A stretch of DNA of 64,000 nt from Sternotherus odoratus (Eukaryota > Chordata > Testudines > Kinosternidae). Where the stretch lies: the NCBI GenBank assembly GCA_032164245.1, contig JAVMKO010000001.1, positions 248,257,644-248,321,643 on the forward strand. Reading direction: 5' to 3'. Position 1 is the first letter of the stretch; each line of letters begins with the position of its first letter. Made by a program: the position numbers and the translations under genes. Below, one piece after another: positions 22,262 to 32,602 of this stretch. The notes below the pieces were generated by a model. It worked only from the letters and a program-made list of their open reading frames with translations. It was not told the origin of the DNA and did no database searches.

Positions 22262-22719
22262 TGTAACAGATCGGCTTCTCGCCCCACGTCACAAACAGGC
22301 AGGAGACTCTTCTGTGACTCACAGTGCTCTTTATTCACAGTGCAGCTTAGTGCAAACCCCACCACCTACTATATACAGCTCTACACAGTTTAGCTCAGTA
22401 GCTTGTAGCTCAGGGAGACAGGCCACAGCTCAGGAAGGTACTCCCTCCTTCCTGGCTCACAGGGATCCAAAGTCTAAATACTTCTCCCTATCCTGCTTCC
22501 CTAGCCGCCTTCTCTCTCTCTATCACTCTACCACACCACCACCCCAGGCTTCCTTCCTGGCAGGCTTTTATCCCCTGAGGAGGCTGACAGGTGCAACTCA
22601 TAACCCTGAGCCCTCTGCAGCCCAGGTGGCTGATTAGCCTCCCCTTGCAGGGAGGTTTGCAGAGGCTTCCCTGCACTCTTAAAGGGGCGGCAGGGCTGGG
22701 TCAGGCCAACCCTGCCACA
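22262..22719 (-). mobile_element. Solo LTR, minus strand, about 458 bp
   Basis: On the minus strand it starts TGTGGCAGGGTTGG and ends in TGTTACA (plus-strand TGTAACA at 22262). A TATA-like GGGATAAAAGCCTGCC lies at about 22564-22579, oriented minus. The TGTGGC start, TATA box and TTACA end resemble the larger block at 11481-12175. TGTAACA also occurs just beyond the high-coordinate end (22723-22729), so the exact borders are uncertain by a few bases. No internal retroviral genes adjoin it. Confidence 0.6.
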
Positions 22720-22768
22720 ACGTGTAACAATAGTTTCCCACTATAAAGGCTTAATTATGGCCCATAAA

Positions 22769-23483
22769 CAGGGCCCTACCAAATTCATGACCATGAAAAA
22801 TGTGTCATGAACTGTGAAATCTGGTCTCTGCCCGTGAAATCTGGTCTTTTGTGTGCTTTTATTCTGTACTGTACAGATTTCACAGGGGAGACCAGTGTTT
22901 CTCAAATTGAGGGGCCTGACCCAAAAGGGAGCTGCAAGGGGGTCACAAGGCTATTTTAGGGGGGGCCCCCTTACTTTTGCACTGCCTTCAGATCTGGGCA
23001 GCTGGAGAGCGTCGGCTGTTAGCCAGACTCTGAAGGCAGCACCCTGCCAGCAGTAGAGCAGAAGGAAGGCTGGCAATACCATACCATGCCACCCTTACTT
23101 CTGCACTGCTGCCTTCAGAGCTGGGTGGCCAGAAAATGGTGACTACTGACTGAGAGCCCAGCTCTGCAGGAAGCAGCGCAGAATTAAGGGTGATAATGCC
23201 TTCAGAGCTGGGCTCCCAGGCAGCAGCCGCCGCTCTCCAGCTGCCCAGCTCTGAAGGCAGCGCCACTGCCAGCAGCAGCACAGAAGTAAAGGCAGCAGTA
23301 CTGCCATCCCCCCCTACAATAACCTCGCAACCTCCCCCCCAATTCCTTCACGGGTTAGGACCCTTAAAATGACAACACCACGACATTTCAGATCTAAATA
23401 GCTGAAATCATGAAATTTACTATTTTTAAACCCTTATGACTATGAAATTGACCAAAATGGTCCATGCATTTGGCAGGGTCCTA
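22769..23483. mobile_element. hAT-type element, about 715 bp
   Basis: Left end CAGGGCCCTACCAAATTCATG and right end ATGCATTTGGCAGGGTCCTA are imperfect inverted repeats (YAGGRCCCTRCCAAATKCATG). Inner terminal regions carry a further repeat, TGAAATCTGGTC, while the right side has GAAATCATGAAATTT. The middle (22900-23330) is GC-rich with recurrent CTTCAGAGCTGGG words. CCCATAAA and TCCTAAAA flank it, a possible eroded 8-bp duplication. Non-coding. Confidence 0.65.
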
Positions 23484-23491
23484 TCCTAAAA

Positions 23492-25516
23492 CTGAGCAAT
23501 GCTGGGGAGGTAGCCGTAGATGCACTACCTCAGAAAAAGTGCCTGGAAAAATTATGCCTTTAAAAGACAGAGCATCCTGGGGCTGGGGAGACATCCTAGC
23601 AAAAGGGACCCACTTCAGCTCTGTAAAGATGTAGCCGGCACTATCCTCAGTGCAGCTATCCTGGGGCAATAGGAAGATGAGATAAGGCTCCACCCATTTC
23701 ATGCCCCTGCAGCCATGCCCCATGGCCACATGCAGTCACCTGCTTTGCAGGGCCTAGGAGCAAAGGGTTTCTTCTGCTCCTTCCCTCTTATCACGCCCTC
23801 TGCAAGTGATGTCATTTGGCCTTAAATTTCTACCCCAGTAAATATTTACTTTCTACATTGAAATGGGAATTTTTTTTCCCCATCCATGCTATTATTTTTA
23901 ACACATATTGATATAAACCTCTACACATTTTCACCTGCATCATTTCTTTAAAACCCTAACTCCCAAACCTCACAACTGTGCTTTAGCTATGGCTAAGACA
24001 CAGGAGGAAGGCCAACCAGCCTTTCTCACAGCCCAGAGTCAACTGTTTCCTTTCAAAATAGCCCAATGAAGAAGTGAGCATTTCTCCAAAAGGAAGGCCA
24101 GGAAAAAATGTGGTGAATCCAAACCTTCAGCTCAGGCCACTGAAATTAACCCATGTCTGTGGTTTCTTCCATGCAGGCTATTGGAAGCACGCATTTACAC
24201 CTCATGTTGTCAGCTCTTTGTTCTTCCAGAGTAAGTCTTTTTAGATGTGAATCAATGAAGATAAAAAAAATCCCATTCTGCCTACCATTGTTCTTATTTA
24301 TGTACAAGCCTTAAAAAATGGTCACAGAACAGCAAAGGTTCCTAAGGATATTAAACTGAGTGTCCTGATTCAATCAAAAGGTTGTATTCAGAAGTACTTT
24401 TGCTAAAATGGGTAAAAAATGTATATTGAAAACCATAAGAATTATTATGCCATGCTGACTCCTTGGCAAACCATGTAAAGACCTTTCAACAAATCAGTAT
24501 AAAAGGCATTTTATAAAGCATAACAGTTGCTTTAGCTATCTGCAAGACAGTTTTTATATCTCCTTTACCTCTTCAATGTAAAACCATGACAGAATTTAGT
24601 AGCATCGTGTGGGTGTTTTCTTGTCTGACTGTTCTCATATGTTTCACTAAATGGAATCTTTTCCTCGCTCATTAATTATTGGTGCTGGGCAAATATGGCA
24701 AAGAAAATTGAGACACAATCTTGTGGATTGTTAAATAAGTTCACTTCAATTGCGTTTGCGTCCCTATTGTGTTTGTTTTCTCTGCTTATTTTAGTGAATG
24801 TTTCCTGGTGTCTTCCCCCTCCCCCGAAAAAATGCAGAAACAATTAATGCAATGTGAATATTGGAAACTATTCACAGAAAGGCAGTTTGTGTGATATTGG
24901 TACTACAAACCTGGTTCAAAGAGTCATGTAAATGTAGTCATGGAATGGATACATGCATGTTAATTATAAGGTCAATCAAAACAGTTCACATAGTTGAATT
25001 ACAAATACAAAGAACTGCTGACGAGCAAGATGAAGAATTATTTGAATAAATTAACTGGGACCAGGTTTTACCACTCTTCCATGCACAAGGCAATAGCTTA
25101 CTCCCGATAGAGAGTGGGACACACTTCAATATGAGTAAGCATGAAAGAATCCAACTCTTGCTGAATGATTTTGAATAATGAATGACTTTCTTGATGAATG
25201 ATTTTGAATAATGAATACATTTTAAAAACACTGAAATCTCTTCATGGAAAATTCACCAGCAGAAAAGGAGGCAAAACTTGTCAAATGCACTCTTTTCAAT
25301 TGATTAATTATTCAGCCATCTATAATTATTATTGCATATTTGAAACCACCCCCACCGCCGCAACCCGTCCACTTCAGTCCGATGAGTTTTTGAATAATTC
25401 TTCTACATGAAATGTGTTATGTCGTTCTAAGGTTAGGACTCTGGAAGTTAGGAAATGAGACGTGCGTGCAATGAAAATGAGCGGAAATATTATGCATAAA
25501 GGGAACATGAAAACGA
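23492..25516. other. Mostly unique AT-rich DNA
   Basis: No gene or transposon termini recognised. At 25147-25216 the phrase TGAATGATTTTGAATAATGAA occurs twice in tandem, a local duplication of about 37 bases. Confidence 0.5.
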
Positions 25517-25834
25517 AGGGCTTGACTACACGGTGCTTTAGTACACACCAGAGGGGTGTAATTCTAGTGCCCACTAGCACATCATACACTAAGGGTACAT
25601 CTACACAGCCCACAGCAGTGAGACTCCCCACCCGGTTTGGCAGCCTTCGGCTTGTGGAGCTCCGGCTCGTGCTCTAAAAATAGGTCTGTACACATTGCTT
25701 TGAAGTTGCAGCTGGGGCGGGAGCTCAGGCTCCGAAGCCTAGGGGATGGGGATGGAACTACATAAACGTGCACTAGGAAACTTTTATGCTCACCAGCAGA
25801 GCCCACATGCTGCTGCACTATGTAGACAAGTGCT
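25517..25834. mobile_element. Harbinger-like MITE with a nested piece
   Basis: Left AGGGCTTGACTACACGGTG and right TGTAGACAAGTGCTT are diverged inverted ends of the TGTCTACAC class. The two sides are separated by a foreign piece (about 25590-25760). Non-coding; the 3-bp duplication is not clear. Confidence 0.5.
25590..25760. mobile_element. Nested MITE-like fragment
   Basis: Begins AAGGGTACATCTACACAGCC and contains TGGAGCTCCGGCTCGTGCTC, AAAAATAG, and GGGAGCTCAGGCTCCGAAG. The layout (terminal word, then AAAAATAG in the middle, then CAG or GTAGAC words) is that of a common turtle MITE. Its right terminus is missing. Confidence 0.45.
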
Positions 25835-25889
25835 TGGCCTAGTCAATAGTGGTTAATAATGTATAGGTAGGATCCTCATTCAGCTAGAG

Positions 25890-26217
25890 CAGGGATTGTT
25901 AGCCTTTGGCACGCGGCCCATCAGGGAAATCCACTAACGGGCCAGTACTGTTTGTTTAGCTGCAGCATCCGCAGGTTTGGCCAATCACAGCTCCTATTGG
26001 CTGTGGTTCACTGCTTCAGGCCAATGGGGGCTGCGGGAAGCGACGTGGGCTGAGGAATGCATTGGCCTCCACTACCCTCGTCTCCCATTGGCCTGGAGCA
26101 GCAAATCACAGTCAGTGAGAGCTGTGATTGGCTGAACCTGCGGACACTGCAGGTAAACAAATCGGCCTGCCAGTGGATTTCCCTGACGGGCCACATGCCA
26201 AAGGTTGACGATCCCTG
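25890..26217. mobile_element. hAT-type MITE with perfect 8-bp duplication
   Basis: The 328-bp element begins CAGGGATTGTTAGCCTTTGG and ends AAGGTTGACGATCCCTG. The terminal inverted repeats extend more than 50 bases (GGAAATCCACTAACGGGCC versus GGCCTGCCAGTGGATTTCC). AGCTAGAG flanks both sides (25882-25889 and 26218-26225). The inner arms CCAATCACAGCTC and GAGCTGTGATTGG are also inverted, so the whole copy can fold into a long hairpin. It belongs to the same class as the copy at 58709-59012. Confidence 0.92.
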
Positions 26218-26225
26218 AGCTAGAG

Positions 26226-27049
26226 AAACCATTCTCCCTTGAGTCATGGACAATTACAATTTTTTGTAGCACGTTGGAAAAGCAGAGGAAGCATATTTTT
26301 GAGGGTTTCTCCAGTGCTGTTGTTCCCTCAAATTTGAGGCATATAAAAATTACGCAAATAAATCATGTTGCAGCATCAAACGCTCTCAAGTTAGGAAATG
26401 GCAGACTTAAAGTTGCCTGTGAAATGTTAATCTGCCCCCTTATGTGTATGCATTATGCTATAGTCTTTAAATGCATGATCACATACTATTTTTCAAAAGG
26501 ACCCCTAGGTCATTCAGTGCACAGAATAGACTAGCTCTGAGGGTGAATTGTTATTTGTAGGTCCCCTGCCTCATTTGTTGCAGAAGTTGGAAGATGTATA
26601 GTGAATGAGGCATGGGATTGCAAGGAGAGAAAGGAAGGTCTCCTGGGTAAGGCAACTGCCAGGGAGAAATTGTCTAGGACCTACAAGAGGCTCAAGCATG
26701 CTCAGTGACAAAATCTCTGGAGATTGTAGCTGTTAAGATCATCAAGTCTTTCTTCTGCACTTGCAAACTGTGATATTTTTCAAAGGCTTATAACTTGCCC
26801 AAACTTGGGGTGGATTTTCACAGTGGTAGCAGAAAGCACACCCCTAACACAAAGACCACGCACGTGACAAATTTCAAATCCCTGCTACAAAGCCTGGGGG
26901 TGCTAGATCTGCTCAAAGAACAGGTTAACAGATTTTTTAATATTAGCAAAACAACCTAATTTTTCCGTGCTTTATATTTGGAAACAGCTGAACCATTTTG
27001 TCTGAAATTTTCCAGAACCATTCAGCCTGAGGCAGACAGCCAAGTGCCT
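26226..27049. other. No recognised gene or repeat
   Basis: Mixed AT-rich sequence; no coding or transposon signature. Confidence 0.5.
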
Positions 27050-27500
27050 CACAAACTTTAATGTTTTTATCCTCCCAACTCCCCTGTGAGTGGGCAAATA
27101 CTATTATCCTCAAGTTACACTTAAGAAACTGAGGGACAGAGTGGCTAAGTGGGTTGCCCAAGGTCACACAGGAAGTCTGTGGCAGAGCAGGAAGTTGAAT
27201 CAATGCCTCCCAAGTAGAGCTGGTCAGAAGTTTTATGACAAAACACAGTTTCCTTGGAAAATGCCTGTTTGTCAAACCTGACACTTCTCACAAAAGTGAG
27301 TCAGGTTTGTGGAACTTTCACCAGATTGCAGGCAGGGTTCCAGCTGTCGGGCAGTCCTGCCATGTGTCCTGTCCCAGTGCTTTTAGGGAAACAAAAAGCC
27401 AAAATTTCTCAAGAACCAGAAATCACAAGTTTCAGCCAGCCCTACTCCCACGTCTTAGCCCAAAGCATTGGACCATCCTGCCTCTCCTGGCTGCCCAGGC
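27050..27500 (-). mobile_element. MIR/tRNA-type SINE, antisense, split by an insertion
   Basis: The left part (27050-27214) carries TACACTTAAGAAACTGAGG, GACAGAGTGGCTAAGTGGG, TTGCCCAAGGTCACACAGG and ends CAATGCCTCCCAAG. The right part (27445-27500) resumes CTCCCACGTCTTAGCCC, AAAGCATTGGACCATCCTG, the antisense of the tRNA-related head. Together they form one SINE broken by a 230-bp element. Confidence 0.75.
27215..27444. mobile_element. hAT-like MITE inside the SINE
   Basis: Starts TAGAGCTGGTCAGAAG and ends TTTCAGCCAGCCCTA; the ends are imperfect inverted repeats (TAGRGCTGGYC). CTCCCAAG at 27207-27214 and CTCCCACG at 27445-27452 are a 7-of-8 target duplication inside the SINE text. The 8-bp size points to the hAT group, though this is not the classic CAG end. 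Non-coding. Confidence 0.7.
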
Positions 27501-27823
27501 ACCTCTATATCATTGTCCACACACCTCCTTGGCTGACAGTTTTTAATCCAGGGGCTACCTATCATTTCAAAATTTCAAGCAGTTGCCACTTGCTTTGTAA
27601 TTTAACTTCTTCCTCCCCCTAATCACCATCAATTCTCAGTCAATTCCTTGTCTAAGCAGTTCTTGAGATGGACTGAATGGCAGCAGCATTTATAATGCAC
27701 ATTGTTCTTTGCTAGATTAGCTCTTGTTGAAGGTACCTGCCATTAATTTTGAAACTCTTTGTTGGCCATAGGAAACTTAGGTGCCAGTTTTCACAATCAG
27801 AGGAGATTATCGGCACCTTTTCA

Positions 27824-29445
27824 ACTTTCATAGAATCATAGAAAGGTAGAACTAGAAGTGATCTCAATAGGTCATCTAGTCCAGTCCCCTGCATTCAAGG
27901 CAGGACTAAGTAATAACTAGATCATTTCTGACAGATGTTTGTCTAACCTGTTCTTAAAAACCTCCAATGATGGAGATTACCTCCCTAAGTAATTCGTTTC
28001 AATGCTTATCTATCCGGACAGTTAGGAAGTTTTTCTAAATGTCCAACCTAAGCCTTCCTTGCTGCAATTTAAGCCCATTGCTTCTTGTCCTAGCCTCAGA
28101 GGTTAAGTAGAACAATTTTTCACCCTCCTCCTTGTAACTACCTTTTATGTACTTGAAAACTGTTATCATGTCCCCCCCTCAATCTTCTCTCCAAACTAAG
28201 CCCAATTTTTTTTTTCAGTCTTTCCTCATTGGTCATATTTTCTATACCTTTTTTATTGCTCTCCTCTGGACTTTCTCCAATTTGTCCACATTATTCCTGA
28301 AATGTGGCACCCAGAACTGGACACAATATTTCAGCGGAGGCCTTATCAGTGCTGAGTAGAGCGGTAGAATTACTCCTCATGTCTTGCTTACAGCACTCCT
28401 GATAATGCATCCCTGAATGATGTTCTCTTTTTCTGCAACAATGTTACTCTGTTCACTCATATTTAGCTTGTGATCCACTATAACTCCCAGATCTCTGTCT
28501 GCAGTCCTCCTTCCTAGGCAATCATTTCCCATTTTGTCTGTGTGCACCTGACTGTTCCTTCCTAAGTGGAGTACTTTGCATTGGTCTGTATTAAATTTCA
28601 ACCTATTTACTTCAGACCATTTCTCCAGTTTGCCTAGATCATTTTGAATTTTAATCCTATCTTCCAAAGTGCTTGCAACCCCTTCCACCTTGGTATCATC
28701 TGCAAACATTATAAGTGTACTCTCTATGCTATTATCTAAATCACTGGTGAAGATATTGAACAGAACAGGACCCAGAACTGATGCCTGCTGGACCCCCACT
28801 CTGTATGCCCTTCCTGCTTTATTTTGAACCAAGGACAACTCCTCTCTGGAAACAGTTTTGCAAGTTATGCACTCACTTTATAGTAGCTCCATCTAGCCTA
28901 TATTTTCCTATGTTTGTTTATGATAAGATCATGCAAGACAGTATCAAAAGCCCTACTTAAAGTCAAGATATACCACATGTACCATTTCCCCCCTATTCAC
29001 AAGGCTTGTTATCCTGTCAAAGAAAGCTACTAGGTTGGTTGACATGATTTGTTCTTGACAAATCCATGTTGACTGTTACTTATAATCTTATTATCTTCTA
29101 GGTGTTTGCAAACTGATTGCTTGACTATTTGCTCCATATGTTTCTGAGTACTGACGTTAAGATGCCCGGTCTATAATTCCCCAGGTTGTCCATATTTCCT
29201 TGTAAATAAATTGCCACTATATTTGCCCTCTTTCAGTCCTCTGGAATCTCTCCTGTCTTCCATGAGCTTTCAAAGATAATTGCTAATGGCTCAGATATCT
29301 CCTCAGTCAGCTCCATGAGTATTCTCTGATGTATTTCATCAGGCCCTGCTGACTTGAAGACATCTAACTTGTCTAAGTAATTTTTAACTTATTCTTTTCC
29401 TATTTCAGCCTCAAAACCAGTCTCATTTTCACTGACGCTTCACTA
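27824..29445 (-). mobile_element. CR1 LINE, about 1.6 kb, antisense
   Basis: The plus strand starts with TTTCATAGAATCATAGAAAGG and GGTCATCTAGTCCAGTCCCC, the reverse complement of a CR1 3' end. It runs continuously through the 3' UTR and reverse-transcriptase domain to about 29445, where homology fades. It is 5'-truncated. The coding part is the degraded frame at 28377-28838; upstream RT segments near 28880-29440 are recognisable only as nucleotide text. Confidence 0.88.
28377..28838 (-). pseudogene. CR1 reverse-transcriptase fragment
   Basis: A 153-codon minus-strand frame inside the CR1. It contains ASVLGPVLFNIFTSDLD (the fingers/palm segment that precedes the catalytic loop) and FADDTK, the FADD form of the YxDD catalytic motif with both aspartates retained. 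A thumb-like stretch follows (LEKWSEVNRLKFNTDQCK, VLHLG). In an intact CR1 this enzyme copies the element RNA at the nicked target. Here the N-terminal RT, the endonuclease and ORF1 are absent and the 3' part is broken, so it cannot function. The other half of the RT is out of frame on both sides. Confidence 0.88.
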
Positions 29446-30181
29446 TATTAGATTGTATTATTTGTTCCTTATTCAAATAAAAATGAATTATTTATTTTTA
29501 GAGAGCTTCATGTCTTGCCTCTTCATTGAGGTACCTTGTTTGCTTTTTTTACAATTTGGAATTCAAATAATTCATATAATATCCTTGTGCTGCTGAAGAC
29601 TTTATCACACTTGTCAAATGCCTTCAATTAGTCTCTCCTTTTTTAAAGTCCCCATGTCTGTAATCTTTACAGAATGTGAAAGCAGTAGAGTCCTTACAAT
29701 CCAAAACTTTACAGCACAGCACTAATCCACCAACCACCCAACAAGTTTTGTTAACACTTTAGTTCAGTCTCATTTAACTAATGATCTCCTGTAAAGTTTG
29801 CTTTCGATTTTTAGAACAGTTTTTGTGTGTTAATGAAATACCAGTAAGATTCATAATATTTATTGAGCGTTACATTTCTTCAATACATCTACAGTGGCCT
29901 CTTAATCATTTTCATTTCTTGAGGACAGATTCTCTGGGCAGTCTTTGCTGTGCTCAGTAAAGGACCAGAGTTGGGAGGGGACATAGGCTTTAATATACCT
30001 TTGTGTTCCCCCCAATCCTAAGGTCAACTAGAGATCAAAAGGCTGCTCTGATTTATATCCAGCTGCCTATGGTCCCAGTGGACCACTCTGACCACTGGGG
30101 AGCAGCCAGACACATGCTGGCCCCACCCTCTTTTGTGTGGCCATTATTTAATTTTAGCATAAACCTAATATTTGTTCATAC
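29446..30181. other. No clearly recognised repeat or gene
   Basis: AT-rich sequence between the CR1 and the Gypsy remnant. It may include further decayed CR1 5' material, but I cannot align it confidently. Confidence 0.4.
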
Positions 30182-30215
30182 ATAGATTCATAGATTTTAA
30201 GTCCAGAGGGGGACC
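30182..30215 (-). mobile_element. CR1 3' end fragment abutting the Gypsy remnant
   Basis: AGATTCATAGATTTTAAGTC followed by CAGAGGGGGACC is the antisense CR1 tail. It stops where the Gypsy-related repeat begins, so the Gypsy insertion or a later deletion removed the rest. Confidence 0.55.
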
Positions 30216-30223
30216 TGTATTGG

Positions 30224-30330
30224 TCTGTGACAGTCCCTCCCCATATGTTTTAGAGGTATACCATGCCCCCTCACTATAATGTATCTATAAGTGCAATGCT
30301 CAATAGGGGAATTAGCAGTCTAAGGGCTTA
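30224..30330 (-). repeat. Direct repeat A (3' side of Gypsy remnant)
   Basis: GTCCCTCCCCAT, CACTATAATGTATCTATAAG, TGCAATGCTCAATAGGGG and AGCAGTCTAAGGGC. This is the partner of 32505-32602. On the minus strand the far end reads ...GGGACTGTCACA, a CA terminus suited to an LTR end. The pair may be LTR remnants. Confidence 0.55.
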
Positions 30331-30399
30331 GTGGGATGGATTCAGTGAAGTGGGGCATAATCTGTGGTCACTAGGATTTAGTGGAACCTGATGATCCTT

Positions 30400-30660
30400 G
30401 TGGCAAGCCCCTCCTCCCCCAAGGTTTATTGTGATCCTCTTAAAAGGGGTCCCAACAACTGGCATGGGGACCAGGAGAACCTTCTGAACTTCCTGTAGTG
30501 CCACAAGCTGACACTCCAGACATGAGGTAGAGTCGTCTTTCACATCTCGATGCACCCCTGGTCAGAAGAACTGGACCAAAACCCAACCCAGTGCCTTTTC
30601 CTACCCCAGATGGCCAGCCACAGGGACATCATGAGCCAATTTCAGAACAGCCACTGGTGA
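30400..30660 (-). pseudogene. Gypsy integrase zinc-binding domain remnant
   Basis: On the minus strand ELAHDVPVAGHLG, a stop, EKALGWVLVQFF, a stop and PGVHRDVKDDSTSCLECQ together show the integrase H-x(3-5)-H...C-x2-C pattern. The histidines are in LAHD and GHLG and the cysteines in CLEC. Downstream VPMPVVGTPFKRITINLG corresponds to the start of the catalytic core (usually ...PF.RI..DL.GP). The catalytic DDE residues are not found, because the text degrades at about 30400. It is a dead fragment. Confidence 0.75.
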
Positions 30661-31179
30661 CACAGGGGCATGACCAGTTGGATCAGGGCTTTCGGGTTTG
30701 GGGGTCTCGGTCGACCCAATAGAGGGGGTCCCTGGTCAGTTCAAACCATGGCCACTGCGCTGCTCGCTGAAGTTCCATTGCCTTCCCTATTGACATATGC
30801 CAGCAGTTATAGGCTTAGCAGAGGGTGTGGTCCTCCCTCTGGTCTCTTCTGAAATTGGCCACTATGTATACGGGCGCTTCCTCCGCTGGCAAAGTGTGCC
30901 GAGCATCTCCCTCTGGGCTACCTGGGCCTAGAGGTTGAGCTGGCGGGTCACCCGGATTGGCCCTCCTGAGTCCTTCATCCTCATCCTTCAGTGGGTCTCC
31001 CTCGAGGGCCATCTGTGCCTGTGGGACTCAGAGGATTTTGGCCTACAGGATTCTGGTGAACCCTGGCCAGTCTCACCCGAGAATTATGGGCTAGGTCAAT
31101 TTCAGGGATAGCCCCTCTGTCATTACTCTGGTCATTCCATAGACAGTTATTGAAACTCAGGGGTTGGCATAGGACTTCA

Positions 31180-31310
31180 TGTTGCCATGGATACATAGGA
31201 GTCAGATCTTGCCTGGCCCAGGGTCTGCTGCACACCTGGCACACCAGGGTCTGCCCGCAACCCTAGTCTACCAGGGCAGGGACCTGCTTCCCACTTAGGA
31301 CCACCAGGAC
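31180..31310 (-). pseudogene. Gypsy aspartic protease remnant
   Basis: Minus-strand text reads GKQVPALVD, a TAG stop, then GCGQTLVCQVC. This fits the retropepsin active site LVDTG(S/C)GQTLV with the threonine codon replaced by a stop (codons at about 31260-31268). The preceding YPTAKVTVLVVLSG suits the first strands of the fold. A retropepsin cuts the gag-pol polyprotein; this copy has lost that ability. Confidence 0.6.
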
Positions 31311-31699
31311 TGTAACCTTTGCAGTGGGATATTGGCAGACGCGGGACTCCTTCACAGAAACCTGGCCAAGGTTCAACCTGGCCATTGCTGGACATTCTCA
31401 CTGAAAATGTCTGAAGCAGCTGCAGGGAAAACAGGGCCCAAACTCTGAGGGACCAGGCTGGGTTTTTAGGTTCTATGGGTGATATGTGGGCTCAAATTTG
31501 CAGCCCTCTCTCCTCAGTTGTATCCTTCAAGGGCTCCCCAAGCCAGTGGGGCAGTCTGTGGAAGGTGGCCGCTGCTGCCATTCCAGTCTGGGACAGGTTG
31601 AGCATCAGCCTGAGGGCTAGAGTTTTTGTCCAGGACTAGTGTTTTCCTGGCCAGCTTCATGGCCCAGACCCCTTGCATGACTGGGGCCTCTTTGGCCAT

Positions 31700-32544
31700 A
31701 AAGTCTTCCATCAAGCCCTCTTCCACACCCAGGTTTGTGGGCTGATACCAGAGAAACCAGGCCCTCCCTTGAATAAACTGCTTGACAATGAGCTTCTTAG
31801 CCATGTCGGTTGCAGAGTGCTGCTTGGGCTAAAGCCACCCCTAGCAGGAATCCTTAAGTTCCTGAGTCACAACCCACAACCTGAGTTAGGCCTATGACGT
31901 GAATGTCTTCCCCCGGAATCATCATTGAAGGGTCTCGGGGTAATGTCCAAGATGTCGAGTATGGCCAGCTTTACTCACCCATAGTCTCATGTCTCATCAT
32001 TTGGCAGCCCGCAATAGGCTACCTGGGCTGTCCCCATCAGATATGGGGCCAAAAGAGTAGCCCACCGGGCAGGGGACCACTTGGCCACTGAGGCGATCCA
32101 TTCGAAAGTGACCAAGAAGGCTTCCCAGTCATCCTCGGGCCCCATCTCCGTGAGCCACATGGGCATCGTGGGGACAGCCAGGGTCATTGCTCCTCCAGAA
32201 ATGGATTCAGCAGAGTTGGGCAGCAGGGCTGCAAGCTGCTGGAAGCACTGCCACTGCTCTTCTTGCTGTTTGGCCCCAGGCTCCCAGATCAGCTGCTGCT
32301 GCTGGGCTCCTAATTGCTGCACCAGCTGTTGCTGCTGTTCAAGCTGGGCTACCTCATGCTGCTGCTGGCTCTCTGCCCACCACTTCATCAGCTTGCCTAC
32401 TTCCATTCTGTTAGTCTGAGCCAGTGTCAGGCTGATAGCACAGCAACACCTATTTTCGCAGGGGTGGGGGCACTGCCCGCATTCTCCAGCAAGGGCAGTG
32501 GTCCGTTGCCATCCCTCCCCATCAGTCTCGGAGGGAGGCCACAC
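31700..32544 (-). pseudogene. Gypsy gag with SCAN-like capsid domain
   Basis: The first frame (32544-31987, 185 codons) has a glutamine-rich stretch (LEQQQQLVQQLGAQQQQL). It then has MTEMGPEDD-type text, seen here as LTEMGPEDDWEAFLVTFEWI, and RWATLLAPYLMGTAQVAYCG, a capsid N-terminal pattern of Gypsy gag. The next part, in other frames near 31960-31700, contains RFRGKTF and LVVKQF-like text (KKLIVKQFIQGRAWFL, YQPTNLGVEEGLMEDF). This matches the C-terminal capsid/SCAN layout: an RFR motif, a RWL-type helix, then LVLEQF and EDL. Gag would form the particle coat. Stops and frame shifts split the two halves, so no product is expected. Confidence 0.75.
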
Positions 32545-32602
32545 ACCCCACTATGTGTACCTGCAAGCACAATGCTCAACATGGGAATTATCAGTCTAAG
32601 GG
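32505..32602 (-). repeat. Direct repeat B (5' side of Gypsy remnant)
   Basis: CATCCCTCCCCAT, CACTATGTGTACCTGCAAGC, ACAATGCTCAACATGGG and ATCAGTCTAAGGGC match 30224-30330 in order and orientation at roughly 75 percent by eye. It lies at the start of gag on the minus strand, as a 5' LTR or leader edge would. Confidence 0.6.

Noticed and set aside
25147..25216. Tandem TGAATGATTTTGAATAATGAA copies as a transposon footprint
   Set aside because: Two copies only, no terminal repeats; a simple local duplication explains it.
32313..32380. CAG/CTG-rich tract resembling a trinucleotide expansion
   Set aside because: It is the glutamine-rich part of the Gypsy gag remnant, not a pure microsatellite.
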